DNA of 44,787 nucleotides from Ruminococcus sp. AF31-8BH (lineage in GTDB: Bacteria; Bacillota; Clostridia; Lachnospirales; Lachnospiraceae), in NCBI RefSeq assembly GCF_003460605.1, contig NZ_QTVN01000011.1, positions 118,313-163,099 on the forward strand, given 5' to 3'. Shown piece after piece: positions 33,075-40,483 of this stretch. Below the pieces are notes generated by a model. That model saw only the letters and a list, made by a program, of their open reading frames with translations, ran no database searches and had not been told where the DNA came from. The translations under genes and the position numbers were made by a program. Position 1 is the stretch's first letter. Each line of letters opens with the position of its first letter.

Positions 33075-33581
33075 TTACTCTTTTACCTCCTCCACGCCAA
33101 AAAAATTCCCAAAATCAAAAGCGGCATCCAGCCTGTGAATACCGGACCGCGCATGGTCACTCTGGTTAAAATAAAAGCGGTATGTCTTTCCATGCATGAC
33201 AGTTGTCTCTTTATTTAACAGTAACTCTGTTGTAAGCCCATCATCCCCTTGCACCAGAACTCTCTTAAAACCATCAAAGAGAAGTTCCGCATGGATCTCT
33301 GTCACGGTTCCTTCCACCACCTCATAGGACTTTGTGACTGCCAGATAATAAATATAAAGCGCATACCCGATCCCGCAGACTGTTAAATAGACGGTCCAGC
33401 CCACAAATCCGGCTGATTTTTGTGTCAGGCCAAGCGCACAACCACCATATAATAGGAGAAAAGATAAAAGCAAGGTATTCACAATCCTCTTTTTAAAAAA
33501 ATCCGGTATCCTGGCATAATTTTCTCTGCATTTTCTGAACTGTTCAGACAGCCACGTTTTCCATTTCTTCTTTTTCTTCAA
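33075..33581 (-). CDS. Unknown two-helix membrane protein
   Basis: 168 residues. A very basic N-terminus (MKKKKKWKTWLSEQFRK) is followed by two membrane helices (TLLLSFLLLYGGCALGL and GWTVYLTVCGIGYALYIYYL, about residues 35-80) and a soluble beta-rich domain (VEGTVTEIHAELLFDGFKRV). The start is a TTG at 33581 with AAGGAGG 5 bases upstream, located inside the end of the previous gene (overlap 38 bases). The function is unknown; the C-terminal domain looks like a small OB- or NfeD-like barrel. Confidence 0.7.
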   Translation of the reverse strand: MKKKKKWKTWLSEQFRKCRENYARIPDFFKKRIVNTLLLSFLLLYGGCALGLTQKSAGFVGWTVYLTVCGIGYALYIYYLAVTKSYEVVEGTVTEIHAELLFDGFKRVLVQGDDGLTTELLLNKETTVMHGKTYRFYFNQSDHARSGIHRLDAAFDFGNFFGVEEVKE

Positions 33582-34236
33582 GGAGACCTCCTTCTTTGAT
33601 GCAGCTGATTACAAACTGTTTCTTCTTAAACAGGGAAACCAGGATCTGCATGAATTTCTGCAGGGCCTGGTTCTGAACGTTTTTTCGTTCTTCCACAGAC
33701 AGGGGAACGGCACCCGCCTGTCTGGTTAACTCTGCCAGATGATAAGGGACATAGCCATTACCTGCAATCTGCTGTAGAACCATTCGCTCTTCATAGGTGA
33801 GCACAGGGCTTTTAAAAGCCCGCAGTGCGATTTTCAGTCCTTTTCCAAGTGCCAGGTCATCTGCAAATGCGCCTAACCGTTCAAAAAACGAATCCCTGGC
33901 AGGTGATACCACAGATTTACTAAGAAGGAACCACAAAGCTTCCTCCTTACTCGCGCCATCACACTCTGCTACCAGACCGCGTTTTTTCAGGCGCCTTAAG
34001 CAAAACAAAAAATCCTCTTCATCCGCCCACTCAGTTGCCTTCTCTTCTCCAAATGTAATACATAGTACCCGGTACATCTGGGAATAAATTCTGTTCTCCT
34101 CACAAACACTCCAGGTAAGAGCCGCCCAGAGCATGGCTTCTATCTCTGTGAGCACCTTTTCCTGTCCGCCAATCTTTACCAAAAGCCTGCCCTCATCATC
34201 TTCCGTTTTGATTCCAATGGCTGTATACCATTTCAT
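33544..34236 (-). CDS. Unknown soluble protein of the P3 operon
   Basis: 230 residues, not recognised. It begins MKWYTAIGIKTEDDEGRLLV. The middle resembles a helical winged-helix region (EEDFLFCLRRLKKRGLVAEC), which could bind DNA. The C-terminus is acidic, EEKEEMENVAV. Start: ATG at 34236 with TAGGAGG upstream. It lies between two membrane-protein genes and overlaps the next gene by 38 bases, so the three are probably made together. Confidence 0.65.
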   Translation of the reverse strand: MKWYTAIGIKTEDDEGRLLVKIGGQEKVLTEIEAMLWAALTWSVCEENRIYSQMYRVLCITFGEEKATEWADEEDFLFCLRRLKKRGLVAECDGASKEEALWFLLSKSVVSPARDSFFERLGAFADDLALGKGLKIALRAFKSPVLTYEERMVLQQIAGNGYVPYHLAELTRQAGAVPLSVEERKNVQNQALQKFMQILVSLFKKKQFVISCIKEGGLLEEKEEMENVAV

Positions 34237-34249
34237 AATCCCGTTCCTC

Positions 34250-34924
34250 CTAGTGTAACTTCATAATTTCCAGGAGTTTTGGAATCACATAACAGGCAAT
34301 CATTCCTGCTACAATGCAGACTTCGATATTTGGTTTTCGAAGATTCCATACCTCCTGGTTCTTTGTCCCAATGATCCGGGTTTTCCCAGGAACATTCCAG
34401 CGAAGCTTCCGGTAAAACTCCGTAAACCTCTGACGGTTAAATCCAAACGAACGGACAAGAAAGATCGTCCGGTCCTGTTCTTCCTCGTCCAGAAGAAAAA
34501 AACTTTCCCGGTTTTTATTTTCGCCCAATACAATGTAAAATTCCGGGATTCCCCTGTGGCTACCTTCTACAATTTTATCAATCTCTTCATAAAAGATCCG
34601 GCAGCATTCATAATGCCCGTTTTTTTCCGGCTGACAGACTGCCAGACTGAATTCATCCAGCTCCATGTAACAGACTTCTGCTTCCATGATTCTTTTACTG
34701 ATTTTATTTGACTGCCTTAGAAGAAGAAAAATCCCAAGGAAAAGCACCACGCACAGGTATATAAGATCCCAGCATCTGATTTTAAACAATAAAAAATATA
34801 CTGCAATCCCCTCTATAAAGGAGCCAAGCCCGATCAGAACAAAATACAGTTCCTTTAAATCCATCAGATGATAAACGTCTTCCTCATCCGCCTGCATACG
34901 CAGGATATTTTTTCCATTTCTCAT
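34250..34924 (-). CDS. Unknown membrane protein of the P3 operon
   Basis: 224 residues with two N-terminal membrane helices (LYFVLIGLGSFIEGIAVYFL and WDLIYLCVVLFLGIFLLL), a cytoplasmic domain with a CQPEKNGHYECCRIFYEEI segment and a final helix VCIVAGMIACYVIPKLLEIM. It looks like a PH-like or YcxB-type membrane domain, but this is weak. Its ATG overlaps the stop of the zinc-finger gene (ATGA). The function is unknown. Confidence 0.65.
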   Translation of the reverse strand: MRNGKNILRMQADEEDVYHLMDLKELYFVLIGLGSFIEGIAVYFLLFKIRCWDLIYLCVVLFLGIFLLLRQSNKISKRIMEAEVCYMELDEFSLAVCQPEKNGHYECCRIFYEEIDKIVEGSHRGIPEFYIVLGENKNRESFFLLDEEEQDRTIFLVRSFGFNRQRFTEFYRKLRWNVPGKTRIIGTKNQEVWNLRKPNIEVCIVAGMIACYVIPKLLEIMKLH

Positions 34925-35382
34925 GCTGCCATCGTTTTCTTCTCCCGCGGAGAAATCCGATTCGTTTTTGTATAAGGTTCCATAAGCGCATTACATTCCC
35001 GGATGGTTTCCTCACAACGGTATTCTGAGAACATCCCTATATGCATATCCTTTTCCCGCAGGCATAGGCGGTTCTGAAGCCAGATGTAAACGCCATGCTT
35101 CGTCATAATCCCTGTCTGTACTACCTTATTTAAAGCCCTGTGTGCCTCAATCCTCTTATGGCGAAGATCTCCATTTGCCAGGGTTCCCATAGGGCGCATG
35201 CTCTTTTTATGTACTCCAATATAGGAATCACAGAACGGATAGCCACTGCAAACGTATAAGTAATTATCCGGATTTAAGTTGCGCTTACCATAAACATACT
35301 CTGCTGGTCGCAGCACTGCCAGCCTTCCGCAGTAGGGACAATACAGTTTTTCATTCTGCTGTTTTTTCTTCATTTTTGCCAT
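34921..35382 (-). CDS. Zinc-finger protein (DUF3268-like)
   Basis: 153 residues. An N-terminal CPYCGRLAVLRPAEYVYGK followed by YVCSGYPFCDSYIG gives a four-cysteine zinc knuckle of topoisomerase-tail type. A conserved GTLANGDLRHKRIEAHRAL and a helical, basic end follow. This is the pattern of DUF3268 proteins found on conjugative elements and phages, probably nucleic-acid binding. The first gene after promoter P3, with AAAGGAG 4-5 bases before the ATG. Confidence 0.75.
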   Translation of the reverse strand: MAKMKKKQQNEKLYCPYCGRLAVLRPAEYVYGKRNLNPDNYLYVCSGYPFCDSYIGVHKKSMRPMGTLANGDLRHKRIEAHRALNKVVQTGIMTKHGVYIWLQNRLCLREKDMHIGMFSEYRCEETIRECNALMEPYTKTNRISPREKKTMAA

Positions 35383-35411
35383 TTCATTCGTCTCCTTTCC
35401 TGTTTGTCCCG

Positions 35412-35450
35412 ATTGTAAAAAAATCGCATTTTCTGTGTCAATAGGATTTT
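35412..35450 (-). promoter_or_regulatory. Promoter P3 of the zinc-finger-to-csp operon
   Basis: Minus strand TTGACA (35441-35436), 18-base spacer, TACAAT (35417-35412). The 22 bases 35429-35450, containing CCTATTGACACAG, are identical to 38164-38185 upstream of the transglutaminase-like gene. The start would fall about 20 bases before the ribosome site. Confidence 0.75.
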
Positions 35451-35466
35451 TATTCGTTCTGTCTTT

Positions 35467-36426
35467 TTATTTATATCTTTTAATCAGTCTTGTAATAATC
35501 CCTTCCGCAACCTCATAATTGTCGTTAATTCTGGTCACCACAATGCCGATTTTGTCTCCCTTACCGGGAAGGGTTGGCATGTTACAGGAATGTGCTACTG
35601 CATTTACCCCGATATCAAGACGCATAAAATAAGTCCCCTTATAAACTTCTGTAATCACACCTGTGTACTTGCCCTGCCTGTGGCATTTCCGAAGATTATC
35701 TTTGTTGAGATTAGCAGTCGGCGTTTTTGCATCCACTTCCACGCTGAGATGTTCCGGTTCTTGTCCCTCTACTTTATTGACCATGACCTGGATAAGATCT
35801 CCAACCTGAAATTTTTCGCTGGCATCCAGCATCCACTCCCAGGCCATATCACGCGCCCTGACAGATACCTCCACACCGAACACTTCCAGACGTACTGCCT
35901 TTGGCGCCACTGCGATCACCCGGGCTTCTGCAATTCTTCCAGGGTACAGAAGCGGCTTCTCCCCCTCTTCTCCAATATAGAAGGTCTGACGCTTTTTCAG
36001 CATGGCATCTTTTCGGGAGGCTACTACGCTCCGGCTTTTGGTATCCAGATCCTTGATAATGAAATCAATGTCACAGCCAAGCATGTTGTTTGCAATCCGC
36101 ACCTGGCGGTTTAAAGTGTCTGCATTTTCCCGCCCGTCTCCGCTTAAGTTAATCATCATTTCATTCATTGGAATAATGATACGAAAGCCATTATAATATG
36201 TGACTGCTACCATCCAGCCGCTCTCCAGCTTCTCAATACCACCAAGCTGACCTGTGAGTACCTTTCTGGTACGGTGTGCATTTAAAAGCTGGTGCCATCT
36301 GGTATCCTCCTGTTCCTGTGCACTCTCCACCTGCGCATCAACGTCAATTGTTAAGACACCTTCATAGGCTGCGCGTGGAATTTCTTTTTCCGTTACTTCT
36401 TCAATTGCTTTTTTTGTGTTCGCCAT
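35467..36426 (-). CDS. S1-domain RNA-binding protein
   Basis: 319 residues. At least two S1-like OB domains: one in YPGRIAEARVIAVAPKAVRL then VGDLIQVMVNKVEGQ (about 150-225), and one in KYTGVITEVYKGTYFMRLDI then GDKIGIVVTRIND (about 250-310). The N-terminal 150 residues include a third, diverged barrel (TGQLGGIEKLESGWMVAVTY). Multi-S1 proteins resemble ribosomal protein S1 and bind mRNA. On a mobile element it may favour translation or stability of element mRNAs. It has its own promoter and a structured leader. Confidence 0.75.
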   Translation of the reverse strand: MANTKKAIEEVTEKEIPRAAYEGVLTIDVDAQVESAQEQEDTRWHQLLNAHRTRKVLTGQLGGIEKLESGWMVAVTYYNGFRIIIPMNEMMINLSGDGRENADTLNRQVRIANNMLGCDIDFIIKDLDTKSRSVVASRKDAMLKKRQTFYIGEEGEKPLLYPGRIAEARVIAVAPKAVRLEVFGVEVSVRARDMAWEWMLDASEKFQVGDLIQVMVNKVEGQEPEHLSVEVDAKTPTANLNKDNLRKCHRQGKYTGVITEVYKGTYFMRLDIGVNAVAHSCNMPTLPGKGDKIGIVVTRINDNYEVAEGIITRLIKRYK

Positions 36427-36455
36427 GTGTTGCCCTCCTATTATTTATACGACAA

Positions 36456-36507
36456 GAAGGCACAAAAAAAACAGTCTGCATAAAACAAACTGCTTTTTCG
36501 TGCCTTC
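36456..36507 (-). terminator. Long A/T-tract hairpin in the S1-gene leader
   Basis: Outer arms GAAGGCAC (36456-36463) and GTGCCTTC (36500-36507) are perfect. Inside, GCAGT/ACTG is followed on the minus strand by TTTTTTTT and then the outer arm. The RNA can fold either as one long hairpin or as a small inner terminator with a T8 tail, a layout typical of a two-state attenuator. Confidence 0.55.
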
Positions 36508-36521
36508 TTTTTACGAATACC

Positions 36522-36550
36522 ATTCTATTATAAAGAGAATCCGAAGTCAA
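36522..36550 (-). promoter_or_regulatory. Promoter of the S1-domain gene
   Basis: Minus strand TTGACT (36550-36545), 17 bases, TAGAAT (36527-36522). Upstream are two TTGCAA motifs (36561-36592 region). The promoter lies between the toxin stop and the leader hairpin. Confidence 0.6.
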
Positions 36551-36607
36551 TATTAGAGATGTTGCAATAGTGTCGCATTTTGGTTGCAAATAAGTACAAC
36601 TGCTGGT

Positions 36608-36925
36608 TCAACGGATGATCCAATTATACTCTTTTCTACAGTCTAAAATGTAATCCACATAAACTGTATCATCCTCAATCTGATACAAGATCAAATACCA
36701 GTTTTTTATAAACATTTTGTGATACTTATTGCATGGAATATACGGCTCATCAAAAAAGGGAAAACGCTTTGGACTGTACGTTAAGGAACGCATTGCTTCC
36801 ATTAATTCTTTTTTCTTATTTCTTGCGGCATCCTTATCTACCTGTGCCAGAAAACGAATATGTACTCCAAGCATTTGCTTGGCCCGGTCGGATATGATAA
36901 CTTTATATTTTCTTCTTTCTGACAT
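36608..36925 (-). CDS. RelE/ParE-family toxin
   Basis: 105 residues beginning MSERRKYKVIISDRAKQMLG. The RelE/ParE fold is visible in the helical VHIRFLAQVDKDAARNKKKE and strand core (NKYHKMFIKNWYLILYQIED then VYVDYILDCRKEY). It would block translation by cutting mRNA on the ribosome, or inhibit gyrase, depending on the subgroup. Length is normal. It starts two bases after the antitoxin stop, so the pair forms one operon. Confidence 0.9.
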   Translation of the reverse strand: MSERRKYKVIISDRAKQMLGVHIRFLAQVDKDAARNKKKELMEAMRSLTYSPKRFPFFDEPYIPCNKYHKMFIKNWYLILYQIEDDTVYVDYILDCRKEYNWIIR

Positions 36926-36927
36926 TT

Positions 36928-37194
36928 TCAGCCCTCTTCTATTATATTATCAAGATAACTTTCCAATTCATCAAGACTGCATCCTGTTCTTCCTGCCAGA
37001 CGATCCTCTTCAACAGCAAGCAGTTCTTCTCTTAATTTCAACATTTTCTCCCGTCGGTTAAAGGATTCAATATCCATCACCACAAGATCACCTTCTCCAT
37101 TTTTTGTCAGAAAAACAGGCTCTGAAGATTTACGGCAAAGATCTGCAATCTCATTATAATTTTGTCTAATAGCAGCTGATGGACGAATGTTCAT
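36928..37194 (-). CDS. Phd/YefM-family antitoxin
   Basis: 88 residues: MNIRPSAAIRQNYNEIADLC, then SEPVFLTKNGEGDLVVMDIE, the Phd/YefM DNA-binding dimer pattern. A helical, acidic tail that should wrap the toxin follows (LREELLAVEEDRL, ELESYLDNIIEEG). The start is the ATG at 37194 (GAGGTG 5 bases upstream) rather than the one at 37215. It precedes its toxin by two bases. Confidence 0.9.
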   Translation of the reverse strand: MNIRPSAAIRQNYNEIADLCRKSSEPVFLTKNGEGDLVVMDIESFNRREKMLKLREELLAVEEDRLAGRTGCSLDELESYLDNIIEEG

Positions 37195-37232
37195 AAGATC
37201 ACCTCTCGCTTTCATAGTAATATTATATACAT

Positions 37233-37262
37233 ATTATAATTTTATTATGCTATATTTGTCAA
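37233..37262 (-). promoter_or_regulatory. Promoter of the toxin-antitoxin operon
   Basis: Minus strand TTGACA (37262-37257), 18-base spacer, TATAAT (37238-37233). The A/T palindromic stretch between the -10 and the start codon (ATATTATATACATATTAT, about 37220-37238) is a likely antitoxin operator. Confidence 0.75.
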
Positions 37263-37318
37263 CATCTATTACTGGCATATTCCATTTCTGCCCCAGCTTC
37301 TCTATTTTCATTCTGAAA

Positions 37319-38104
37319 TTATCTCTCAATCGTAAAATGAAATACTAACTGTTCCTGATCCTCCGATGAAGTTCTTAAGGATTTTCGAATTCCGGTGGTA
37401 TCTGCAAAGGTTCCACCATATGCATCAACCTTGATCCACTTTCCTTTTACTTTTACTTCATTCCACTGGTGTGTCCAGCTGTTAGCATTTACATGCCGTA
37501 CCGGAACGTTCGCAGCTTCACAAAGCATTATATAGGCTTTTGCATATCCGGAGCAGGCAGCCTTTTTCATAACCAGAGCTGCATAGGCTTCATTGCCATA
37601 GTTTTTCTTGTATGCCTCTGAAGACTGATTTAACTGCCAGGAACAGTGCTCGGTCAGATACCGGAATAATACAAAAGCCCGCTCCTTTGTATTCATATCC
37701 GCAGTTACAAATTTTTTTACAATTTTCTTTGCTTCTTTTTTTGCCAGATTAATGCGTTTGGATTTATCCGGCTCTTTCACTGTCACCTTACATTTTAAGG
37801 TTCGTTTTCCAACTTTGGCATAAATGTATGCCGTTCCGGCTTTTTTTCCAGATACTTTCCCGGTAGCAGAAACGGATGCAACGGATTTTTTAGAAGAACT
37901 CCATTTTACTTTCTTTTTGCTTCCTGATACCTTCAGCGACGTGGAAGCTCCCCGATTGATGGTGACCGCCGATTTGTTCAGTTTCATTTTTGCAGCCTGG
38001 ACACCCACTGGTCTTATAAAGCTCCCAAGGAATAAAACCACCAGTGCCAGCCAAACCATTGTTAATTTCTGCTTCCCTATGTTACATTTTTTTGCTTTTC
38101 TCAT
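37319..38104 (-). CDS. Exported transglutaminase-like protein with Ig-like (BIG2) domain
   Basis: 261 residues. A signal peptide or anchor covers about 1-37 (LTMVWLALVVLFLGSFI, ending VQAAK). A BIG2-type Ig domain follows (MKLNKSAVTINRGASTSLKV to KAGTAYIYAKVGKRTLKCKV). The transglutaminase-like core has Cys in KKAACSGYAKAY, His in NSWTHQWNEVKV and Asp in GKWIKVDAYGG. Such proteins act on peptides or cell wall at the surface. The start is the ATG at 38104 with GGAGGG upstream. It is under promoter P4, which matches P3, so it may be co-expressed with the element operon. Confidence 0.85.
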   Translation of the reverse strand: MRKAKKCNIGKQKLTMVWLALVVLFLGSFIRPVGVQAAKMKLNKSAVTINRGASTSLKVSGSKKKVKWSSSKKSVASVSATGKVSGKKAGTAYIYAKVGKRTLKCKVTVKEPDKSKRINLAKKEAKKIVKKFVTADMNTKERAFVLFRYLTEHCSWQLNQSSEAYKKNYGNEAYAALVMKKAACSGYAKAYIMLCEAANVPVRHVNANSWTHQWNEVKVKGKWIKVDAYGGTFADTTGIRKSLRTSSEDQEQLVFHFTIER

Positions 38105-38146
38105 TGCAAACCCTCCGTTTTTGAAATCGTTTCCTGTTGCAGCTCC

Positions 38147-38185
38147 AATGTAGCAATTTGATTTTTTCTGTGTCAATAGGATTTT
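38147..38185 (-). promoter_or_regulatory. Promoter P4 of the transglutaminase-like gene
   Basis: Minus strand TTGACA (38176-38171), 18-base spacer, TACATT (38152-38147). The 22 bases 38164-38185 are identical to 35429-35450 at P3. Confidence 0.7.
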
Positions 38186-38194
38186 GAAAAATTA

Positions 38195-38228
38195 AAAAAG
38201 TGACTTACAATTATGCAAATCACTTTTT
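38195..38228. terminator. Bidirectional terminator-like hairpin
   Basis: AAAAAGTGA (38195-38203) pairs with TCACTTTTT (38220-38228) around a 16-base loop. A/T-rich with T-tracts on both strands. It sits between promoter P4 and the defence island. Confidence 0.45.
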
Positions 38229-38360
38229 CACAATTATTATTTTATATCATAGACAATTCGTCTGCAATTTCATACAGGTTGCATTTTTGTTGAAATAAGG
38301 TAAACGAAAACAAAGATTAATTTCTAAGCAAAGCCTTCCAACGGAACTCAAAAATAAGAA

Positions 38361-38398
38361 TGATCACACTAGAGTATAGACTTACTCCAGTGTGGTCA
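38361..38398 (-). terminator. Terminator of the defence-island operon
   Basis: TGATCACACTAGAGTA pairs with TACTCCAGTGTGGTCA (two positions become G-U) around TAGACT. It starts 6 bases after the stop of the last gene on the minus strand. Confidence 0.75.
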
Positions 38399-38403
38399 TT
38401 TTA

Positions 38404-39342
38404 TTATTCATCTGTACCTTTCGTTTCGGAATCCTCTCCAAAATATCGCATCATTCCTGAGATTGGACTGGCTTTAACAGGAACATACTTTGCCTTATAT
38501 ATTTGACATCTGAACTTTTCCAATTCGGATTCTATCTCATCAAATGCTGTTTGATATACTAATGTATTGACATAGCCATGAGCTTCCACATCTTTAGTTG
38601 CAAAGAATAACTTATTCAAATCTACAACCTTGGATGCGCATACAGCAAAATTTCCTTTCCCATCATTTAGCAAATTAAAGTGATATGCCTCTTCTCTGAA
38701 TTGATAAACAAACTTTCTCATTTTATCAAAGATATCATTGTAAGCATATTCTCGAATTGAATGATTTGATATTATAAAATCTAGATTTCCATATGCATTA
38801 TCGATCAATCCTAAATCAATTGAAGAAGCATCTTGATAAGACCTCATGCACCTTAAAAATGTATCTTTATAGGTTTTTAAGGAAGCGCTATAGTATTTCT
38901 CTAGTTCAGCCTCAATGTCCGAATTCTCATTGAATGACATTTGTATATTCTCTTCAAACCACGAAATCAAAGTGCTTTTTGCTTTATGCGTAATACCAGA
39001 ATCATCTATAAGTAATGGGAATTTTGCATTCCAATCATTTGCTTGTTCTTCTAATAATGCATCCTTAATTAATTCTACTGGTGCATCGAGTTCTAGATAT
39101 TTGATTTTACGTAATTCTTTCAAAATCTTGTTTGACTGTAACCAAAACTCTTCCATTGCCTTTCGCTTCTCTACATAATATTCTGTAAGCGACATTATAA
39201 ATCCAAGCACAGCACTTCCAAGCAATGCCATTGAAACATCATAAGAAATACAATTACTGTCTTTTCCAATTATACATGCTACGCTGAGAGAAAAAATCGA
39301 CACACACAGTGTAATAATGGTAAGCCATTTTTTTGCTTTCAC
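38404..39342 (-). CDS. Unknown membrane protein at the end of the defence island
   Basis: 312 residues. Two N-terminal membrane helices (LTIITLCVSIFSLSVACIIG and MALLGSAVLGFIMSLTEYYV, about 6-55) are followed by a mostly helical cytoplasmic domain of about 250 residues. It starts with a GTG at 39342, 9 bases after AAGGAGGTG, which overlaps the tail of the preceding gene's region. The topology of a short membrane hairpin with a large helical domain is common among membrane-acting effectors of defence systems, but no family is recognised. Confidence 0.7.
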   Translation of the reverse strand: MKAKKWLTIITLCVSIFSLSVACIIGKDSNCISYDVSMALLGSAVLGFIMSLTEYYVEKRKAMEEFWLQSNKILKELRKIKYLELDAPVELIKDALLEEQANDWNAKFPLLIDDSGITHKAKSTLISWFEENIQMSFNENSDIEAELEKYYSASLKTYKDTFLRCMRSYQDASSIDLGLIDNAYGNLDFIISNHSIREYAYNDIFDKMRKFVYQFREEAYHFNLLNDGKGNFAVCASKVVDLNKLFFATKDVEAHGYVNTLVYQTAFDEIESELEKFRCQIYKAKYVPVKASPISGMMRYFGEDSETKGTDE

Positions 39343-39358
39343 TTACTGAAACACCTCC

Positions 39359-40429
39359 TTATGCAGCACCAATCCAACCATATCCTTGAACCGCCATGTC
39401 CACAAAGTGGTTCATGAGCAGAGATACCTTGGAATCGAATATTGCTTTATCATAGCTTTCCGGCAAATCATCATTTAATGATAATTCAACCTCATATTTC
39501 AGCTTTGCACGAGGCTGTTCATCTTTGTACCAATCGACAACAAGAAGGCTACTGCGATTATCTATCAATTTTTTATAGAGATTTTTCGCAGAGAGTTTTA
39601 CTTTTTGCTCTTCAGCCTGTGTTAATTTTTTTCCGGCAATCAGCAAATCGTAAATTTCCAGTTCTTCTTCAGTTAGACCTTCGGTATTGGCTCGATTGTC
39701 TTCCTGACGAAGTTCTTCAAGGAGCTTAACAAGTTGCTCATAATAATCCTCATTTTCAGTGCCACCTGCATTATAGGAATCAATAATACGTTTGAAACGC
39801 TCTGAAAATTTAGTTCTGGTACAGTTTCTATTAAGCATCTGCTCAAGAGCTTGCGCGATGTATTCCTTCAAGTCATTAATCTCAATCGCCTTATACGTAG
39901 CAACCTTTATCTCTTTCCTCAATTGTTCAACATCAACTTTATAAAGATCAATTGCCTTTGTGCCTTTAATCATGTGCTGTGCAGGTTCCTTGCGCACATA
40001 ATTAACGAAATCTTGACTTGCGGTAACACTGCCATCTAGAATTTGATTCATTTTCTGTCTGGCACGAGCTACTTTTTCATCATCGATAGTGTGGTAGAAA
40101 AGGCCATGCAAATAGACAAGCGGTGCAAACTTCTCGTTGCTCCAGTTTTTCTCAAAGATTTCCGGCTTTGATGCTTCATAGAGATTTGTCAACGTATTAA
40201 GGATAACCATGAATTTTTCTTTATCACCATCTTTTGTAACGATAATATCATAGGCACTTCTCAATGCATATGTATTTGCAAATGCAGATATTTCTTTTAC
40301 TAATTTTGCCGGAGTTTCCTCATCAGCTTTAAATTCAAAGAAAAAGTTTTCATCTTCAGTTCCAGATAAAAATTTTTGAATATCAGTAGATCTTAATTTA
40401 CTCCATGGTTTGTTATTAATATTAATCAT
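39359..40429 (-). CDS. Chimera: AlbA-like N-terminus fused to HsdR C-terminal region
   Basis: 356 residues from the ATG at 40429 (GAGGAAAG upstream). Residues 1-50 include DIQKFLSGTEDENFFFEFKA and KLVKEISAFANT, the start of an AlbA_2/Schlafen-type domain. The following GG-LLIGV block is absent. From about residue 55 the sequence matches the C-terminal part of type I restriction HsdR (DUF3387-like): NDLKEYIAQALEQMLNRNCT, IDSYNAGGTENEDYYEQLVK, GLTEEELEIYDLL and LLVVDWYKDEQPRAK. Nuclease and helicase motors are missing. Either an in-frame deletion fused two genes, or the HsdR part was captured as an interaction domain. Confidence 0.65.
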   Translation of the reverse strand: MININNKPWSKLRSTDIQKFLSGTEDENFFFEFKADEETPAKLVKEISAFANTYALRSAYDIIVTKDGDKEKFMVILNTLTNLYEASKPEIFEKNWSNEKFAPLVYLHGLFYHTIDDEKVARARQKMNQILDGSVTASQDFVNYVRKEPAQHMIKGTKAIDLYKVDVEQLRKEIKVATYKAIEINDLKEYIAQALEQMLNRNCTRTKFSERFKRIIDSYNAGGTENEDYYEQLVKLLEELRQEDNRANTEGLTEEELEIYDLLIAGKKLTQAEEQKVKLSAKNLYKKLIDNRSSLLVVDWYKDEQPRAKLKYEVELSLNDDLPESYDKAIFDSKVSLLMNHFVDMAVQGYGWIGAA

Positions 40430-40483
40430 ACTTGTCTTTCCTCTATGTTCCTTCAATATTAACTATACATCTCTAAATCTTAG

